DNA of 49,233 bases from Bacilli bacterium (GCA_016296945.1 JAEDHQ010000004.1:1-49233); one strand, 5' to 3'. Positions 25,320 through 34,374 are shown, numbered from the stretch's first letter. Notes: generated from the sequence alone by a model not told the origin. Numbers and translations are program-made.

Positions 25320-27231
25320 ATAACATAGCTTTACTTTCACATAATAATTTCTTAGCATTAGCTATATATTTAGTTGTTGATTTTTTAATATTCTTATCTC
25401 TAATCAACTTTTCATTACTCATTGTTTCAAATATTTGTTTGTATTTTTTTTCATTTTCTTTTATTGATTCTTTATAAATATTTTCCAAATCAAGAATCTT
25501 AGCATTTTTGTTTTCTTCTAATTCTTTAATTCTGTCTTCTATTTCTTTAAAGCCTGTATTGCAATATGTTCTAATTTCCGCTTCTAATTTAATTAAATTA
25601 TTTTCTAAAGAATCTAAAAACTCTTTTTCTTCATCTATTTTTAATTCATTACTTAAATTGGCTACTTCATTATCAATACTTGTTTTATTCTCTATCACTA
25701 GATCACTTAAATCTAATTTGATTTCAATTTCTTCCACATTTTCTTCAATATTATTTTTATTAATAGTAACAGGTGAATAACCTTTATAGTTATTCTTTGA
25801 TCTAACATATCCATAATCATCTAAATCAACAAAATTATAATTTGTTTGGAAAATAAAGCAATCACAGCCAAAATCAGAAATACTATTTAATTCTTTTATT
25901 TCATCATAAGAAATGGTTAGTTTATTAATTAAATTCATATAGAAATCAAATACTATTTTAATAAAATTATCTAACTCATTTGTAAAATTAATAAAATAAC
26001 GATTCAAACTAGTTAAGACATTTGCAATTAATTCTTCTTTTGGTGTTTTTTTCTTTGTTTCAGGTACATAAGCATCTAACGCAAAACGCAATTTTTCTTC
26101 TTTTTGCTTTTGACTTTTAATTATATTTTCATAGACATCTTTAAATGATGATCTTAATGTTTTTAATCCATCAATTAAATCTGTATAAACATATATTAAT
26201 GGATCATATAAATTATTTTTTCTTATAGCTAATAATAAACGATAAAAATTAATTTCAATAATATCAAATAAGAACAGCTTATCATCCATTGTAACTTGCT
26301 CACTAGAATAATCCTTATTTATTCTTTGATTATGTTTATTTACTTTTTCTACAAATTTATCGCATTCTAATAATAATAATTCTAATTTTTGTTTTCTTAA
26401 TTCATATTCATAAGATTTATCTCTAAAATCATTATATATATTTAATTCATTATTTGTTTTTTCATATTCTGCTAATTTATTTTGAGTATCTTTTTGATAA
26501 TTCTCATAATTAATTACAAAATTAAAATAATTTTGATTATAAGTTAATTCTTCATCGAGAATAGTTTGGTATGTTTCAACTTTAAAACTATACTCTTCAT
26601 CTAACCCAACTAGACGAACATTTTTAATATTCTCTTTAATTTTTTTAATTTCTTGTAAATCATTACAATCTAATAGCATTGTTTCATATTCTTGAAACTC
26701 TTTGATAGTTTTCTCATTTGATTTTTTCAAACTATTTGATAATTTAAATTTTAACTCAGAAATTTTATCATTATATGCAGTAATCAATTCATTTTTTGAA
26801 ACTTCAAATTCTTTAGTTCTTAGATTATATTCTTTTTCTACATTATTTCTCTTTAATAATACATCATGTTTTTGACGACGATTATTTTGAATAAAATCGC
26901 GCAAATCTTTTGTTTTATTACTAAAGATATTTAAATTGTTTAGTTCATCTAAATATTTTGTAAAATATTCATCAAGTAATTGATTAGTTTTTTTCGATAC
27001 TTCCTCTTTTAGTGGGGTAATCTCACGGCGAGTACGAGAGTGTTCTAACTCATTATGGATTATTTTAGCTTTGTAAGATTTAATTGAATAATTTCCTTTA
27101 GACATTTCATTCAAATATTCATTTACAATCTTATCAGCTTTAACTAAATTCTTTTTATTAGAAGAATTAATAAAATCAATTAGTTCTTTTTTTGCATTGT
27201 CTAATTCTAAGATAAATTGTTTATAATCCAT
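25318..27231 (-). CDS. Uncharacterised coiled-coil protein
   Basis: A 637-aa protein that I cannot assign to a family. It is very rich in Lys, Glu, Asn, Leu and Ile, and long stretches (about 30-330 and 520-620) look like coiled coil, for example KELEENKNAKILDLENIYKE-type heptads. A middle segment (about 330-470) seems globular (LFDIIEINFYRLLLAIRKNN; ELNSISDFGCDCFIFQTNYN). There is no signal peptide, no P-loop and no membrane segment, so an SMC-type ATPase is excluded. It lies 53 bp downstream of ffh with no clear promoter, so it is probably the last gene of ftsY-ylxM-ffh. A scaffold or cell-structure role is a guess from the coiled coil only. Confidence 0.7.
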   Translation of the reverse strand: MDYKQFILELDNAKKELIDFINSSNKKNLVKADKIVNEYLNEMSKGNYSIKSYKAKIIHNELEHSRTRREITPLKEEVSKKTNQLLDEYFTKYLDELNNLNIFSNKTKDLRDFIQNNRRQKHDVLLKRNNVEKEYNLRTKEFEVSKNELITAYNDKISELKFKLSNSLKKSNEKTIKEFQEYETMLLDCNDLQEIKKIKENIKNVRLVGLDEEYSFKVETYQTILDEELTYNQNYFNFVINYENYQKDTQNKLAEYEKTNNELNIYNDFRDKSYEYELRKQKLELLLLECDKFVEKVNKHNQRINKDYSSEQVTMDDKLFLFDIIEINFYRLLLAIRKNNLYDPLIYVYTDLIDGLKTLRSSFKDVYENIIKSQKQKEEKLRFALDAYVPETKKKTPKEELIANVLTSLNRYFINFTNELDNFIKIVFDFYMNLINKLTISYDEIKELNSISDFGCDCFIFQTNYNFVDLDDYGYVRSKNNYKGYSPVTINKNNIEENVEEIEIKLDLSDLVIENKTSIDNEVANLSNELKIDEEKEFLDSLENNLIKLEAEIRTYCNTGFKEIEDRIKELEENKNAKILDLENIYKESIKENEKKYKQIFETMSNEKLIRDKNIKKSTTKYIANAKKLLCESKAML

Positions 27232-27284
27232 AATTTTCTATCAGGTAAAATGATTTATATAAAAATCTAAAAAATAATAATCTT

Positions 27285-28685
27285 TTAAATTCGGAAATTT
27301 CCTCTTCCTTTACCTTTTCCCTTTCTTTGATTTTGAACTTGTCCCATATTCTTTTGAAAACGACCGGTAGCAAGATCTGTTTCACTCATTCCACTTAACA
27401 TCTTCATTTGTTTTTTCATATCATTAAAACGCTTAATCAAACCATTAACTTCATTATAAGGTCTACCAGAACCTTTAGCGATTCTTTCTCGACGTGAGTA
27501 ACTCTTATCTAGCAAATCAGGATTACGACGTTCTTGTTTTGTCATTGAAAAAACAATAGTTTCAATGTATGTAAATTGTTTATCATCTATATCAATATTT
27601 TTTAGTTGTGATCCTAAACCCGGAATCATTGATAATAATCCTTTTAATGAACCCATTCTTTTTATCCACTTAAGTTGCTTTAAAAAATCATTATAATCAT
27701 AAATTCCACGTTGCATTTTCTCTGCCATCTTCATTGCTTCATCTTCATCTATTGAATCAGTTGCTTTTTCTACAAATGAAACGATATCACCCATACCTAA
27801 AATACGGCCAGCCATACGATCAGGATGGAATACTTCTATTTGATCAATTTTTTCACCAACACCGATAAATTTGATTGGAACTTGTGTCAAATAACGAATT
27901 GATAAAGCTGCACCACCACGTGTATCACCATCTAGTTTTGTTAGAATACAACCAGTCAATTTTAATTGCTCATTAAATGATGTAATAACATTAATTGAAT
28001 CTTGTCCCATCATTGAGTCAATTGTTAGTAAAATTTCATCTGGTTTGCATAATGCGGCAACATCGTTTAATTCTTGCATCAATTCTTCATTAATATGTAA
28101 ACGGCCAGCTGTGTCAATAATAACTAAATCATATCCTTTTTCTTTAGCATAAGCTAAACCCTTTTTTACAATTTCAGTAACAGGATGAGTATTTCCCATT
28201 TCAAATACTTCAACACCAATTTGTTTTCCTAAAGTTTTTAATTGGTCAATTGCGGCTGGACGATAAATATCGGCAGCAATCATCATTGGTTTTTTTGCAT
28301 CTTTTTTTCGTAAATAAGTTGCTAATTTTCCACAATGTGTTGTTTTACCAGCACCTTGTAAACCAACCAACATCACAATAGTCATTCCGCCGATTTTATA
28401 AGAAATTCCTTGAGCTTCTTCTCCCATTAATGCTTTTAATTCGTCATGTACGATTTTTACAACCATATCACCAGGAGTTAATGATTTTAAAATCTTTTCA
28501 CCCATAGCTTTTTCTTTAACATCAGCAGTAAACTTCTTGACAACTTTATAATTAACATCAGCTTCCAGTAAAGATAACCTTACTTCACGCATCATATCAT
28601 CAATGTCTTTTTCATTTAATACTCCACGGCCGGAAATACGACGAATAGACATTTGTAATCTTTGAGTTAAACTTTCAAATGGCAT
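27285..28685 (-). CDS. ffh: Signal recognition particle protein Ffh
   Basis: GTPase that, with 4.5S RNA, brings nascent membrane and secreted proteins to FtsY at the membrane. At 466 aa it has the N domain, the G domain (G1 LVGLQGAGKTTHCGKLA, DIYRPAAIDQLK, G3 VIIDTAGRLHINEELM, G4 TKLDGDTRGGAALS), and the Met-rich M domain (GSLKGLLSMIPGLGSQL, RRERIAKGSGRPYNEVN, MKKQMKMLSGMSE). The C-terminus is basic and Gly-rich (RKGKGKGRGNFRI). It follows ylxM by 8 bp in the classic ftsY-ylxM-ffh set. Confidence 0.97.
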   Translation of the reverse strand: MPFESLTQRLQMSIRRISGRGVLNEKDIDDMMREVRLSLLEADVNYKVVKKFTADVKEKAMGEKILKSLTPGDMVVKIVHDELKALMGEEAQGISYKIGGMTIVMLVGLQGAGKTTHCGKLATYLRKKDAKKPMMIAADIYRPAAIDQLKTLGKQIGVEVFEMGNTHPVTEIVKKGLAYAKEKGYDLVIIDTAGRLHINEELMQELNDVAALCKPDEILLTIDSMMGQDSINVITSFNEQLKLTGCILTKLDGDTRGGAALSIRYLTQVPIKFIGVGEKIDQIEVFHPDRMAGRILGMGDIVSFVEKATDSIDEDEAMKMAEKMQRGIYDYNDFLKQLKWIKRMGSLKGLLSMIPGLGSQLKNIDIDDKQFTYIETIVFSMTKQERRNPDLLDKSYSRRERIAKGSGRPYNEVNGLIKRFNDMKKQMKMLSGMSETDLATGRFQKNMGQVQNQRKGKGKGRGNFRI

Positions 28686-28693
28686 AATAGCAC

Positions 28694-29038
28694 CTACTCA
28701 TTCTCTTTTATTTTTTGAATTAATTTAATCGCTAACTCGTTATTTTCTTTATTAGCAATTTCTTCAAAATAGTCACACATTTCTAACAATTCGCAATTTT
28801 TTTTGTATAATCCTAATTTTTTTTCATAATCATCTAAGCTGTCTTGCATTTTTCTAATTACATCATGAACTGCAGCACGACTTATTTGATGATTTTCAGC
28901 AATTTCTGATAATGATAAATCATAATAATAATACTCTTTGAAATATTCAATTTGTTTTTCAGTAAATAATAACTCATAATACCCAAAAAGATCTATATAG
29001 ATATCATGTTGATCAAGTATCTTTTGATTTTTATTCAT
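28694..29038 (-). CDS. ylxM: YlxM-family helix-turn-helix protein
   Basis: A small protein (114 aa from this start) that accompanies ffh/ftsY in Gram-positives and has been linked to signal-recognition-particle function. It contains a sigma-like helix-turn-helix (LSLSEIAENHQISRAAVHDVIRKMQ) after LLFTEKQIEYFKEYYYYD. I start at MNKNQK (29038), whose ATG overlaps the ftsY stop region as ATGAATAA. An earlier in-frame ATG at 29056 lies deeper in ftsY with no better binding site. Overlap on one side and 8 bp to ffh on the other indicate translational coupling. Confidence 0.9.
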   Translation of the reverse strand: MNKNQKILDQHDIYIDLFGYYELLFTEKQIEYFKEYYYYDLSLSEIAENHQISRAAVHDVIRKMQDSLDDYEKKLGLYKKNCELLEMCDYFEEIANKENNELAIKLIQKIKENE

Positions 29039-30020
29039 TATCTTCATCCTCATCAATCATTTCCGCAAACAATCCATAAACATATTTTTCTATATCAAAA
29101 TATTCTAAATCATTAACAGTTTCTCCCAAGCCAACAAATTTAATTGGAACATTATAGTTTTCACGAATCGCTAAAACTATTCCCCCTTTTGCTGTTCCAT
29201 CTAATTTTGTTAAGACTACACCAGAAACATCAGTTGCTTCAATGAATGCTTTTGCTTGACTTAATCCATTTTGACCAGTAGTAGCATCAATAACAAGCAA
29301 TGTGTCTTGAGGAGCACCACTAACTTCTTTACTGATAACTCGTTTAATCTTTTCTAATTCCTTCATTAGATTAACTTTTGTTTGTAATCTTCCGGCAGTA
29401 TCACACAATAGAACATCATAATTACCAGCTTTTGCTTTCATAATACCATCATATATAACGCTTGAGGGATCACTATTGTAATCTTTACTAACTACTTCAA
29501 AGCCGATTCTTCTTCCCCATTCGATAAGTTGTTCACATGCTCCTGCTCTAAACGTATCACCAGCAGCAACTAAAACCTTCTTACCTTCTTTTATTAATTT
29601 ATAAGCAATCTTAGCTATTGTCGTAGTTTTTCCTACTCCATTTACACCAACAAATAAAAATACTGACAATCCTTCTTTATTAAAGCATAAATTAGAATTA
29701 ACTACTTCACCCTTTAAATATATATCGAACATTTTATCAATGATAATTGGTTGTAAATCTTTAGCACTTGTTAAATTCTTAACTTGTGGATCAGCCTTAA
29801 GTTCATCAATAAACTTAACAACAGTATCTACTCCAATATCAGCCATCACAAAGATTTCTTCTAATTCATCGAATAAATCTTCTGTTATTTCATTATAATT
29901 TGAGAATAATTTTTTTAAACGACTAAAAGCACCACTCTTACGAGTTTTTTCCATTCCGATACGATATTTATTAGCTTCTTCTTTTTTCTTTTTACTCTTA
30001 AAAATATCAAAAATTCCCAT
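29031..30020 (-). CDS. ftsY: Signal recognition particle receptor FtsY
   Basis: Membrane-associated GTPase that receives the Ffh-ribosome complex. The 329-aa protein has a very short N-terminal region before the NG domain (MGIFDIFKSKKKKEEANKYR), so the long acidic A domain of E. coli is absent, as in many Firmicutes; the basic start may touch the membrane directly. G-domain motifs are FLFVGVNGVGKTTTIAKIA, AAGDTFRAGACEQL, VLLCDTAGRLQTKVNLM and LTKLDGTAKGGIVLA. The tail is acidic (MIDEDEDNE). It is the first gene of its operon, with GGAGTG 8 nt before the ATG. Confidence 0.96.
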   Translation of the reverse strand: MGIFDIFKSKKKKEEANKYRIGMEKTRKSGAFSRLKKLFSNYNEITEDLFDELEEIFVMADIGVDTVVKFIDELKADPQVKNLTSAKDLQPIIIDKMFDIYLKGEVVNSNLCFNKEGLSVFLFVGVNGVGKTTTIAKIAYKLIKEGKKVLVAAGDTFRAGACEQLIEWGRRIGFEVVSKDYNSDPSSVIYDGIMKAKAGNYDVLLCDTAGRLQTKVNLMKELEKIKRVISKEVSGAPQDTLLVIDATTGQNGLSQAKAFIEATDVSGVVLTKLDGTAKGGIVLAIRENYNVPIKFVGLGETVNDLEYFDIEKYVYGLFAEMIDEDEDNE

Positions 30021-30046
30021 TATATTTTCACTCCATTTAATACTTT

Positions 30047-30108
30047 ATTATACCATATTTTTTTCGTTTTTTAAATAGCTAATAAAGATATTTATGACAA
30101 AATATCTT
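30047..30108 (-). promoter_or_regulatory. ftsY operon promoter with upstream palindrome
   Basis: On the minus strand TTTAAA (30070-30075) and TATAAT (30047-30052) are 17 bp apart. Just upstream lies a perfect inverted repeat, AAGATATTT (30085-30093) and AAATATCTT (30100-30108) with a 6-bp spacer, which could be an operator. No regulator gene is adjacent. Confidence 0.6.
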
Positions 30109-30141
30109 GACATGTAATGAAGATTTTTAATATTTTAAAAT

Positions 30142-30167
30142 AAAAAAAGTCTAGTATACCTAGACTT
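30142..30167 (-). terminator. Terminator after the spore-coat-like genes
   Basis: On the minus strand AAGTCTAG (30160-30167) pairs with CTAGACTT (30147-30154) around GTATA, followed by TTTTT. It ends the small two-gene unit and separates it from the ftsY promoter. Confidence 0.85.
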
Positions 30168-30251
30168 AGATCGTTGATTTAATTAATATTTTAGCCGATT
30201 GGAAATGCAATTTCCTATAATTTATTAATGCATAATATTTAATAATCTTTT

Positions 30252-30497
30252 TTAAGCATTTGCAAATTTATTTTTAACTTTAGTTATTGCTTGTGCCTTA
30301 ACTTGTTCAACTGGATACCATCCTTCTTCTTGCATTGTTTTATAAGTTTCATGTTGAATGTTTAAAAATACCCCTAAAACATTTTTAAAATCAGCACTAA
30401 TTGCAGTTTCGTTAGCTTCAATCGTTGATTGATTAAGTAAATTACATAAACTCTTTGTACAGTCTAAAAGATTTTGCATTATTAATTTATCATCCAT
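30252..30497 (-). CDS. CotF-like spore coat protein
   Basis: An 81-aa protein resembling the small coat-F-domain spore coat proteins of Clostridia and Bacilli. It is helical throughout (LIMQNLLDCTKSLCNLLNQS, VLGVFLNIQHETYKTMQEEG) and ends with the family's WYPVEQ and KVKNKFANA. These proteins adopt a ferritin-like helical bundle and sit in the spore coat. I choose ATG at 30497, which has AGGTG upstream; a GTG three codons earlier is possible. Its start lies right after the stop of the 59-aa gene upstream. This is the main sign of sporulation in the window. Confidence 0.8.
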   Translation of the reverse strand: MDDKLIMQNLLDCTKSLCNLLNQSTIEANETAISADFKNVLGVFLNIQHETYKTMQEEGWYPVEQVKAQAITKVKNKFANA

Positions 30498-30498
30498 A

Positions 30499-30678
30499 TT
30501 ACTCACCTAAAATCCTATAAACCTTATTAAATTGTTGTCTTGTTTTTGTAATTTGCTTACTAACGAATGTCTTTAACTTAGAACTTTCTAAAGTTTCCTT
30601 TGCATTACATAAAAGCTTTTCCATTGTTTGTAAATGATTTAATGTATCTTCAAGATACGATAATTCTTTTTGTGTCAT
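30499..30678 (-). CDS. Short spore-coat-associated protein (59 aa)
   Basis: A small gene reading MTQKELSYLEDTLNHLQTME and ending in NKVYRILGE. The opening (TQKEL-YLED-L) and the helical pattern resemble the short partner proteins encoded next to coat-F proteins in Clostridia, where both are annotated as spore coat proteins. AAGGAGG lies 12 nt before the ATG, a rather long spacing. Its stop TAA is immediately followed by the ATG of the CotF-like gene, so the pair is surely co-translated. The family match is from memory of such neighbours, so it is moderate. Confidence 0.7.
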   Translation of the reverse strand: MTQKELSYLEDTLNHLQTMEKLLCNAKETLESSKLKTFVSKQITKTRQQFNKVYRILGE

Positions 30679-30785
30679 TATAAAAATATGCCTCCTTGAT
30701 AATTTTATTATGACACAAATAAAGGATTAATATACATAGAATCTTAATATATAAGAACTAATTTATTGTTATATTTACTAAATAA

Positions 30786-31823
30786 TTAATGATTTTTTCT
30801 TAATTCTGCAATTTCATAAATCAGTTTTTCTGTTTTTTCCCATCCTAGACAAGGATCAGTGATTGACTTACCATAAACTCCACCATCAGCACTTTGGCAA
30901 CCATCTTCAAGATATGATTCAATCATCAATCCTTTTACTAATTTTTTAATCTCAGGATTATGACGTGTGCTATGTAAAACTTCTTTAGCAATTCGAATTT
31001 GTTCTTCCCATTTCTTACCAGAATTAGCATGATTTGTGTCTACTATTACTGCAGGATTAACTAAATTAGAAGTTTTATATACTTTATCTAATTCAACCAA
31101 ATCTTCATAATGGTAATTAGGATGTGAATTGCCATGGCGATCAACATAACCTCTTAAAATTGCATGAGCCATGGGATTTCCGTGACAAACAACTTCCCAT
31201 CCACGATATATAAACGTATGAGATTGCTGAGCTGCATTAATTGAGTTCATCATTACAGAAACATCACCACTAGTAGGGTTTTTCATTCCTACAGGGATAT
31301 CAAGTCCACTAGCTGTTAATCGGTGTTGTTGATCCTCAACAGACCTCGCTCCAACCGCAACATAAGATAATAAATCAGACAAATAGCGATGATTTTCTGA
31401 ATATAACATTTCATCAGCACATGAAAAACCAGTTTCTTCTAATGCTTGCATATGAAGTTTTCTTATTGCAATTAAACCTTTAAGCATATCAGGTGAAGAC
31501 AAAGGATTAGGTTGATGTAGCATTCCTTTATAACCTGCACCAGTTGTACGAGGTTTATTTGTATAGATTCTTGGGATAATAATGATTTGATCTTTTACTT
31601 TATCTTGGACTACTCTTAATCTCTTAATATAATCAATAACAGCATCCTCACGATCTGCAGAACATGGTCCAATTATTAAGATTAATTTGTCGCTTTCTCC
31701 TAAAAATACTTTTTTAATCTCTTCATCATTTTTCTTTTTTATTTCTAATAACTCCTCACTAGCAGGATATAATTTTTTGATTTCTGCTGGTGTTGGTAAT
31801 TTTCTTAAAAAATCCATATTCAT
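30786..31823 (-). CDS. aroF: 3-deoxy-7-phosphoheptulonate (DAHP) synthase, class I
   Basis: First step of the shikimate pathway: phosphoenolpyruvate plus erythrose-4-phosphate gives DAHP. The 345-aa product is of the AroF/AroG/AroH type. Visible motifs are ILIIGPCSADREDAVIDY, RIYTNKPRTTGAGYKGML, SCADEMLY, AVGARSVEDQQHR, VGMKNPTSGDV, VIVDTNHANSGKKWEEQ and MIESYLEDGCQS. This type is usually feedback-inhibited by an aromatic amino acid; which one is not clear here. I start at 31823 (MNMDFLRK); a GTG three codons earlier is also in frame. It is the last gene of the cluster, 14 bp after tyrA. Confidence 0.94.
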   Translation of the reverse strand: MNMDFLRKLPTPAEIKKLYPASEELLEIKKKNDEEIKKVFLGESDKLILIIGPCSADREDAVIDYIKRLRVVQDKVKDQIIIIPRIYTNKPRTTGAGYKGMLHQPNPLSSPDMLKGLIAIRKLHMQALEETGFSCADEMLYSENHRYLSDLLSYVAVGARSVEDQQHRLTASGLDIPVGMKNPTSGDVSVMMNSINAAQQSHTFIYRGWEVVCHGNPMAHAILRGYVDRHGNSHPNYHYEDLVELDKVYKTSNLVNPAVIVDTNHANSGKKWEEQIRIAKEVLHSTRHNPEIKKLVKGLMIESYLEDGCQSADGGVYGKSITDPCLGWEKTEKLIYEIAELRKNH

Positions 31824-31837
31824 AAATATCACTCATC

Positions 31838-32704
31838 CTATTGATCAAAATATTCACGATTCTTGGTAGAAACGCGCATAATACTTTTCATTTCTTCGAC
31901 ATCATCATTTTCGATTGTTTCTTTTAATTTGGTAAATTGCTTTAAGAATAAATCCATTTGTCTTAATAGTTCTTCTTTGTTTAATAAAAACAATTCACTC
32001 CACATATTCTCATTAATTCTCGCAATTCTTGTTAAATCTCTAAAGGAATCTCCCGTATATTCTACTAAATGTTTACTTTCTTTACAAGTCATCAAGCTAA
32101 CCGCAATACAGTGTGTAAGTTGTGAAAGAAAGCCTATCATTTCATCGTGTTCTTCATTACTTAAACGAACTACATTTTTAAATCCTAACAATCTTCCTAA
32201 ATCCTCGATTAAACTAATTGCTTCTTCACTGGCTTTAGAATTAGGAATTACAATATAGTTAGCACCTTTAAAAATAGCTTTATTAGAGTTTTTAACTCCA
32301 TAAACCTCACGTCCAGCCATGGGATGTGCTAAAACATATTCAATATCATCACGAATAAATGATCTAATTTCCTTATCAAGCCATGCTTTAACACCTGTAA
32401 CATCAGTAATTATTGCTCCTTTTTTCAAGAAATCTTGATAGTCTTTTAACCATTTTACAAATACTTTTGGATATAAAGCAAATATTACTATATCAAATTG
32501 ACTAACATATTCCTTAGTTACAGCAACTTGACCATCTTTTATATATCCCTTTTCAATAGCATAATCAATCGATTCTTGTTCAATATCAATTGCACTTACA
32601 TAAAATCCAACATCTGTAAGTCCTTGGGCATAAGATCCACCTAGCAAGCCAAGACCAACAATTAATATTTTATGTTCTTTATTTATTAAATTAATTTTGC
32701 TCAT
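31838..32704 (-). CDS. tyrA: Prephenate dehydrogenase
   Basis: Oxidises and decarboxylates prephenate to 4-hydroxyphenylpyruvate with NAD for tyrosine synthesis. The 288-aa protein begins with a Rossmann motif (ILIVGLGLLGGSYAQGLTD), then FALYPKVFVKWL, ITDVTGVKAWL and VLAHPMAGREVYGVKNS, where the conserved histidine and arginine of the active site lie. The helical dimer domain has LSQLTHCIAVSLM. No chorismate mutase or ACT domain is fused, so prephenate must come from PheA's mutase domain. It overlaps the end of aroA by 14 bp, with GAGGT before its ATG. Confidence 0.94.
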   Translation of the reverse strand: MSKINLINKEHKILIVGLGLLGGSYAQGLTDVGFYVSAIDIEQESIDYAIEKGYIKDGQVAVTKEYVSQFDIVIFALYPKVFVKWLKDYQDFLKKGAIITDVTGVKAWLDKEIRSFIRDDIEYVLAHPMAGREVYGVKNSNKAIFKGANYIVIPNSKASEEAISLIEDLGRLLGFKNVVRLSNEEHDEMIGFLSQLTHCIAVSLMTCKESKHLVEYTGDSFRDLTRIARINENMWSELFLLNKEELLRQMDLFLKQFTKLKETIENDDVEEMKSIMRVSTKNREYFDQ

Positions 32705-33902
32705 ATAATACCTCTACACCTAAGCTCTTTAAATCATCAAAGAAGCTTGGATAACTCTTTTTAACCGCTTCAAATCCATCAATAGTACCACCATATATAG
32801 TTAACATAATTGCAAGTGCCATTACAATACGATGATCATTTTTGCCAGATAAATGATTAATTGGAGCATGTAATGATGAATTATCAATAAATACTTCATT
32901 TTCTAATACTAATACACTTACCCCAAATTTTTCTAATTCATCTTTCAAATCTAAGATACGATTACTTTCTTTTATTTCTAATCTTTTTGTATTAATAAAA
33001 TGACCACCATGTTTTAATGAAGCAAAAGCAAATAAAATTGGGCCTAAATCAATACAATTTTTTAAATCGATGGTTGCATAATCTTGATCTAATTTTGCGA
33101 ATAATTCTTGATAAATTAAATCCCCTTGGCTAGAATTTGGATTTAATCCATCTATTTTTACATTATTACCGGCAAAATAATTTAAAGAATCAAGAAAACT
33201 GGCATTAGAATAATCACCCTCAGCAGTAAAATTATTTCCTATGTAAGTTTGTTTGCCATTGATGGTAAATGTATTTTCTTCTTGAATAACTTTAATATTT
33301 GTTAATTTTAACACATCTAAAGTCATATCAATATAATTTTTGCTTTCTAATTCTGTAGTAATAATAATTTTGCTTTCTTCATCTAACAAAGGCAAAGCAA
33401 ATAACAAGCCACTAATAAATTGGCTGCTAATATTACCAACAACCTTAAATATATCACTTACAAGTTTACCTTCAATTAAGATTTTATCTTTAAATATGTC
33501 ATATTTAATTCCTTGTTTATCAAAAATTTCTTGATAAACACCAATACCTCTAGATATTAATTTTTCCGTTCCTTTAAAAATTACTTTCTTACCTAGCGTT
33601 AAAGCAATTGGAATAAAAAACCTTAATGTGCTCCCACTTTCGTTGCAATCAAAAACTAACTCCTCTGCTAATTTACTATTAGAGTTCTTTATATATACAG
33701 TATCATTTATATATTCTATATCCTTACCAAGGGTTTTTAAGCAATTAATTGTTGCCTTAATATCTTCACTTAAAACAATATTACTAATAATGCAATCATT
33801 TGAAGAAAGGCCACAAGCAATTAACAAACGATGAGAATGACTCTTAGAAGGTTGAGCCTTAATTATGCCACAAGCATTACTTTTATTAATCGTTATTCTC
33901 AT
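32691..33902 (-). CDS. aroA: 3-phosphoshikimate 1-carboxyvinyltransferase (EPSP synthase)
   Basis: Joins shikimate-3-phosphate and phosphoenolpyruvate. Conserved parts are IIKAQPSKSHSHRLLIACGL (substrate binding), FDCNESGSTLRFFIPIA, ISSQFISGLLFALPLL, EGDYSNASF and GKNDHRIVMALAI. The length (403 aa) is slightly below the usual 420-430. I start at ATG 33902 (MRITINKS), 8 nt after GGGG; three in-frame codons upstream (GTG, AAG, ATG) also could begin it. It lies between aroQ and tyrA. Confidence 0.95.
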   Translation of the reverse strand: MRITINKSNACGIIKAQPSKSHSHRLLIACGLSSNDCIISNIVLSEDIKATINCLKTLGKDIEYINDTVYIKNSNSKLAEELVFDCNESGSTLRFFIPIALTLGKKVIFKGTEKLISRGIGVYQEIFDKQGIKYDIFKDKILIEGKLVSDIFKVVGNISSQFISGLLFALPLLDEESKIIITTELESKNYIDMTLDVLKLTNIKVIQEENTFTINGKQTYIGNNFTAEGDYSNASFLDSLNYFAGNNVKIDGLNPNSSQGDLIYQELFAKLDQDYATIDLKNCIDLGPILFAFASLKHGGHFINTKRLEIKESNRILDLKDELEKFGVSVLVLENEVFIDNSSLHAPINHLSGKNDHRIVMALAIMLTIYGGTIDGFEAVKKSYPSFFDDLKSLGVEVLYEQN

Positions 33903-33920
33903 CATCTTCACCCCTTTACT

Positions 33921-34358
33921 CTATTTATTATTATTATTTAGTAAATAATCGATTGCTTCTAAATATCCTGCAAATCCATGTCCCTTAATAGTCTTTTTCG
34001 CAACCATTCCTACATAACTAACAGATCTAAATGGCTCACGATTATCTACATCTGAAATATGAACTTCAACACAAGGAATATTAACCGCTTTTAATGCATC
34101 AAGAATTGCAATACTTGTATGAGTGTAAGCGGCAGGATTAATTACAATTCCATCTACTTTATTAAAATAGGCTTCTTGAATTTTAGTAACTATTTCTCCT
34201 TCATGATTTGATTGAAATATTTCAATATCAAATCCTAGTTCTGATCCCTTTTTATTAATCATCTTACATAAATCTTGGTATGTATTTTTACCATATATTT
34301 CTGGTTCTCTAATTCCTAAGAAATTTAAATTAGGGCCATTAATTACTAAAATTTTCAT
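33921..34358 (-). CDS. aroQ: 3-dehydroquinate dehydratase, type II
   Basis: Removes water from 3-dehydroquinate to form 3-dehydroshikimate. The 145-aa protein is a standard type II enzyme: ILVINGPNLNFLGIREPEIYG (flexible loop with Arg and Tyr), FDIEIFQSNHEGEIVTKIQEA, GIVINPAAYTHTSIAILDAL and CVEVHISDVDNREPFRSVSY with the catalytic His. It forms dodecamers in studied species. It lies 17 bp after the aroE-aroK fusion and 19 bp before aroA. Confidence 0.96.
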   Translation of the reverse strand: MKILVINGPNLNFLGIREPEIYGKNTYQDLCKMINKKGSELGFDIEIFQSNHEGEIVTKIQEAYFNKVDGIVINPAAYTHTSIAILDALKAVNIPCVEVHISDVDNREPFRSVSYVGMVAKKTIKGHGFAGYLEAIDYLLNNNNK

Positions 34359-34374
34359 TTATTTTTCTCCTTAC

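Noticed and set aside
25508..25780. 90-codon plus-strand frame opposite the coiled-coil gene
   Set aside because: Its Ser/Leu/Ile-rich text is the usual reverse reading of Lys/Glu/Asn-rich coding sequence.
30679..30785. Sporulation sigma-factor promoter before the spore-coat-like pair
   Set aside because: CATAATA near 30690 could be a sigma-E/K -10, but no matching -35 was found at proper spacing.
31863..32258. 131-codon plus-strand frame opposite tyrA
   Set aside because: Antisense shadow of a conserved enzyme; Ser/Leu/Ile-rich translation, no promoter or binding site.
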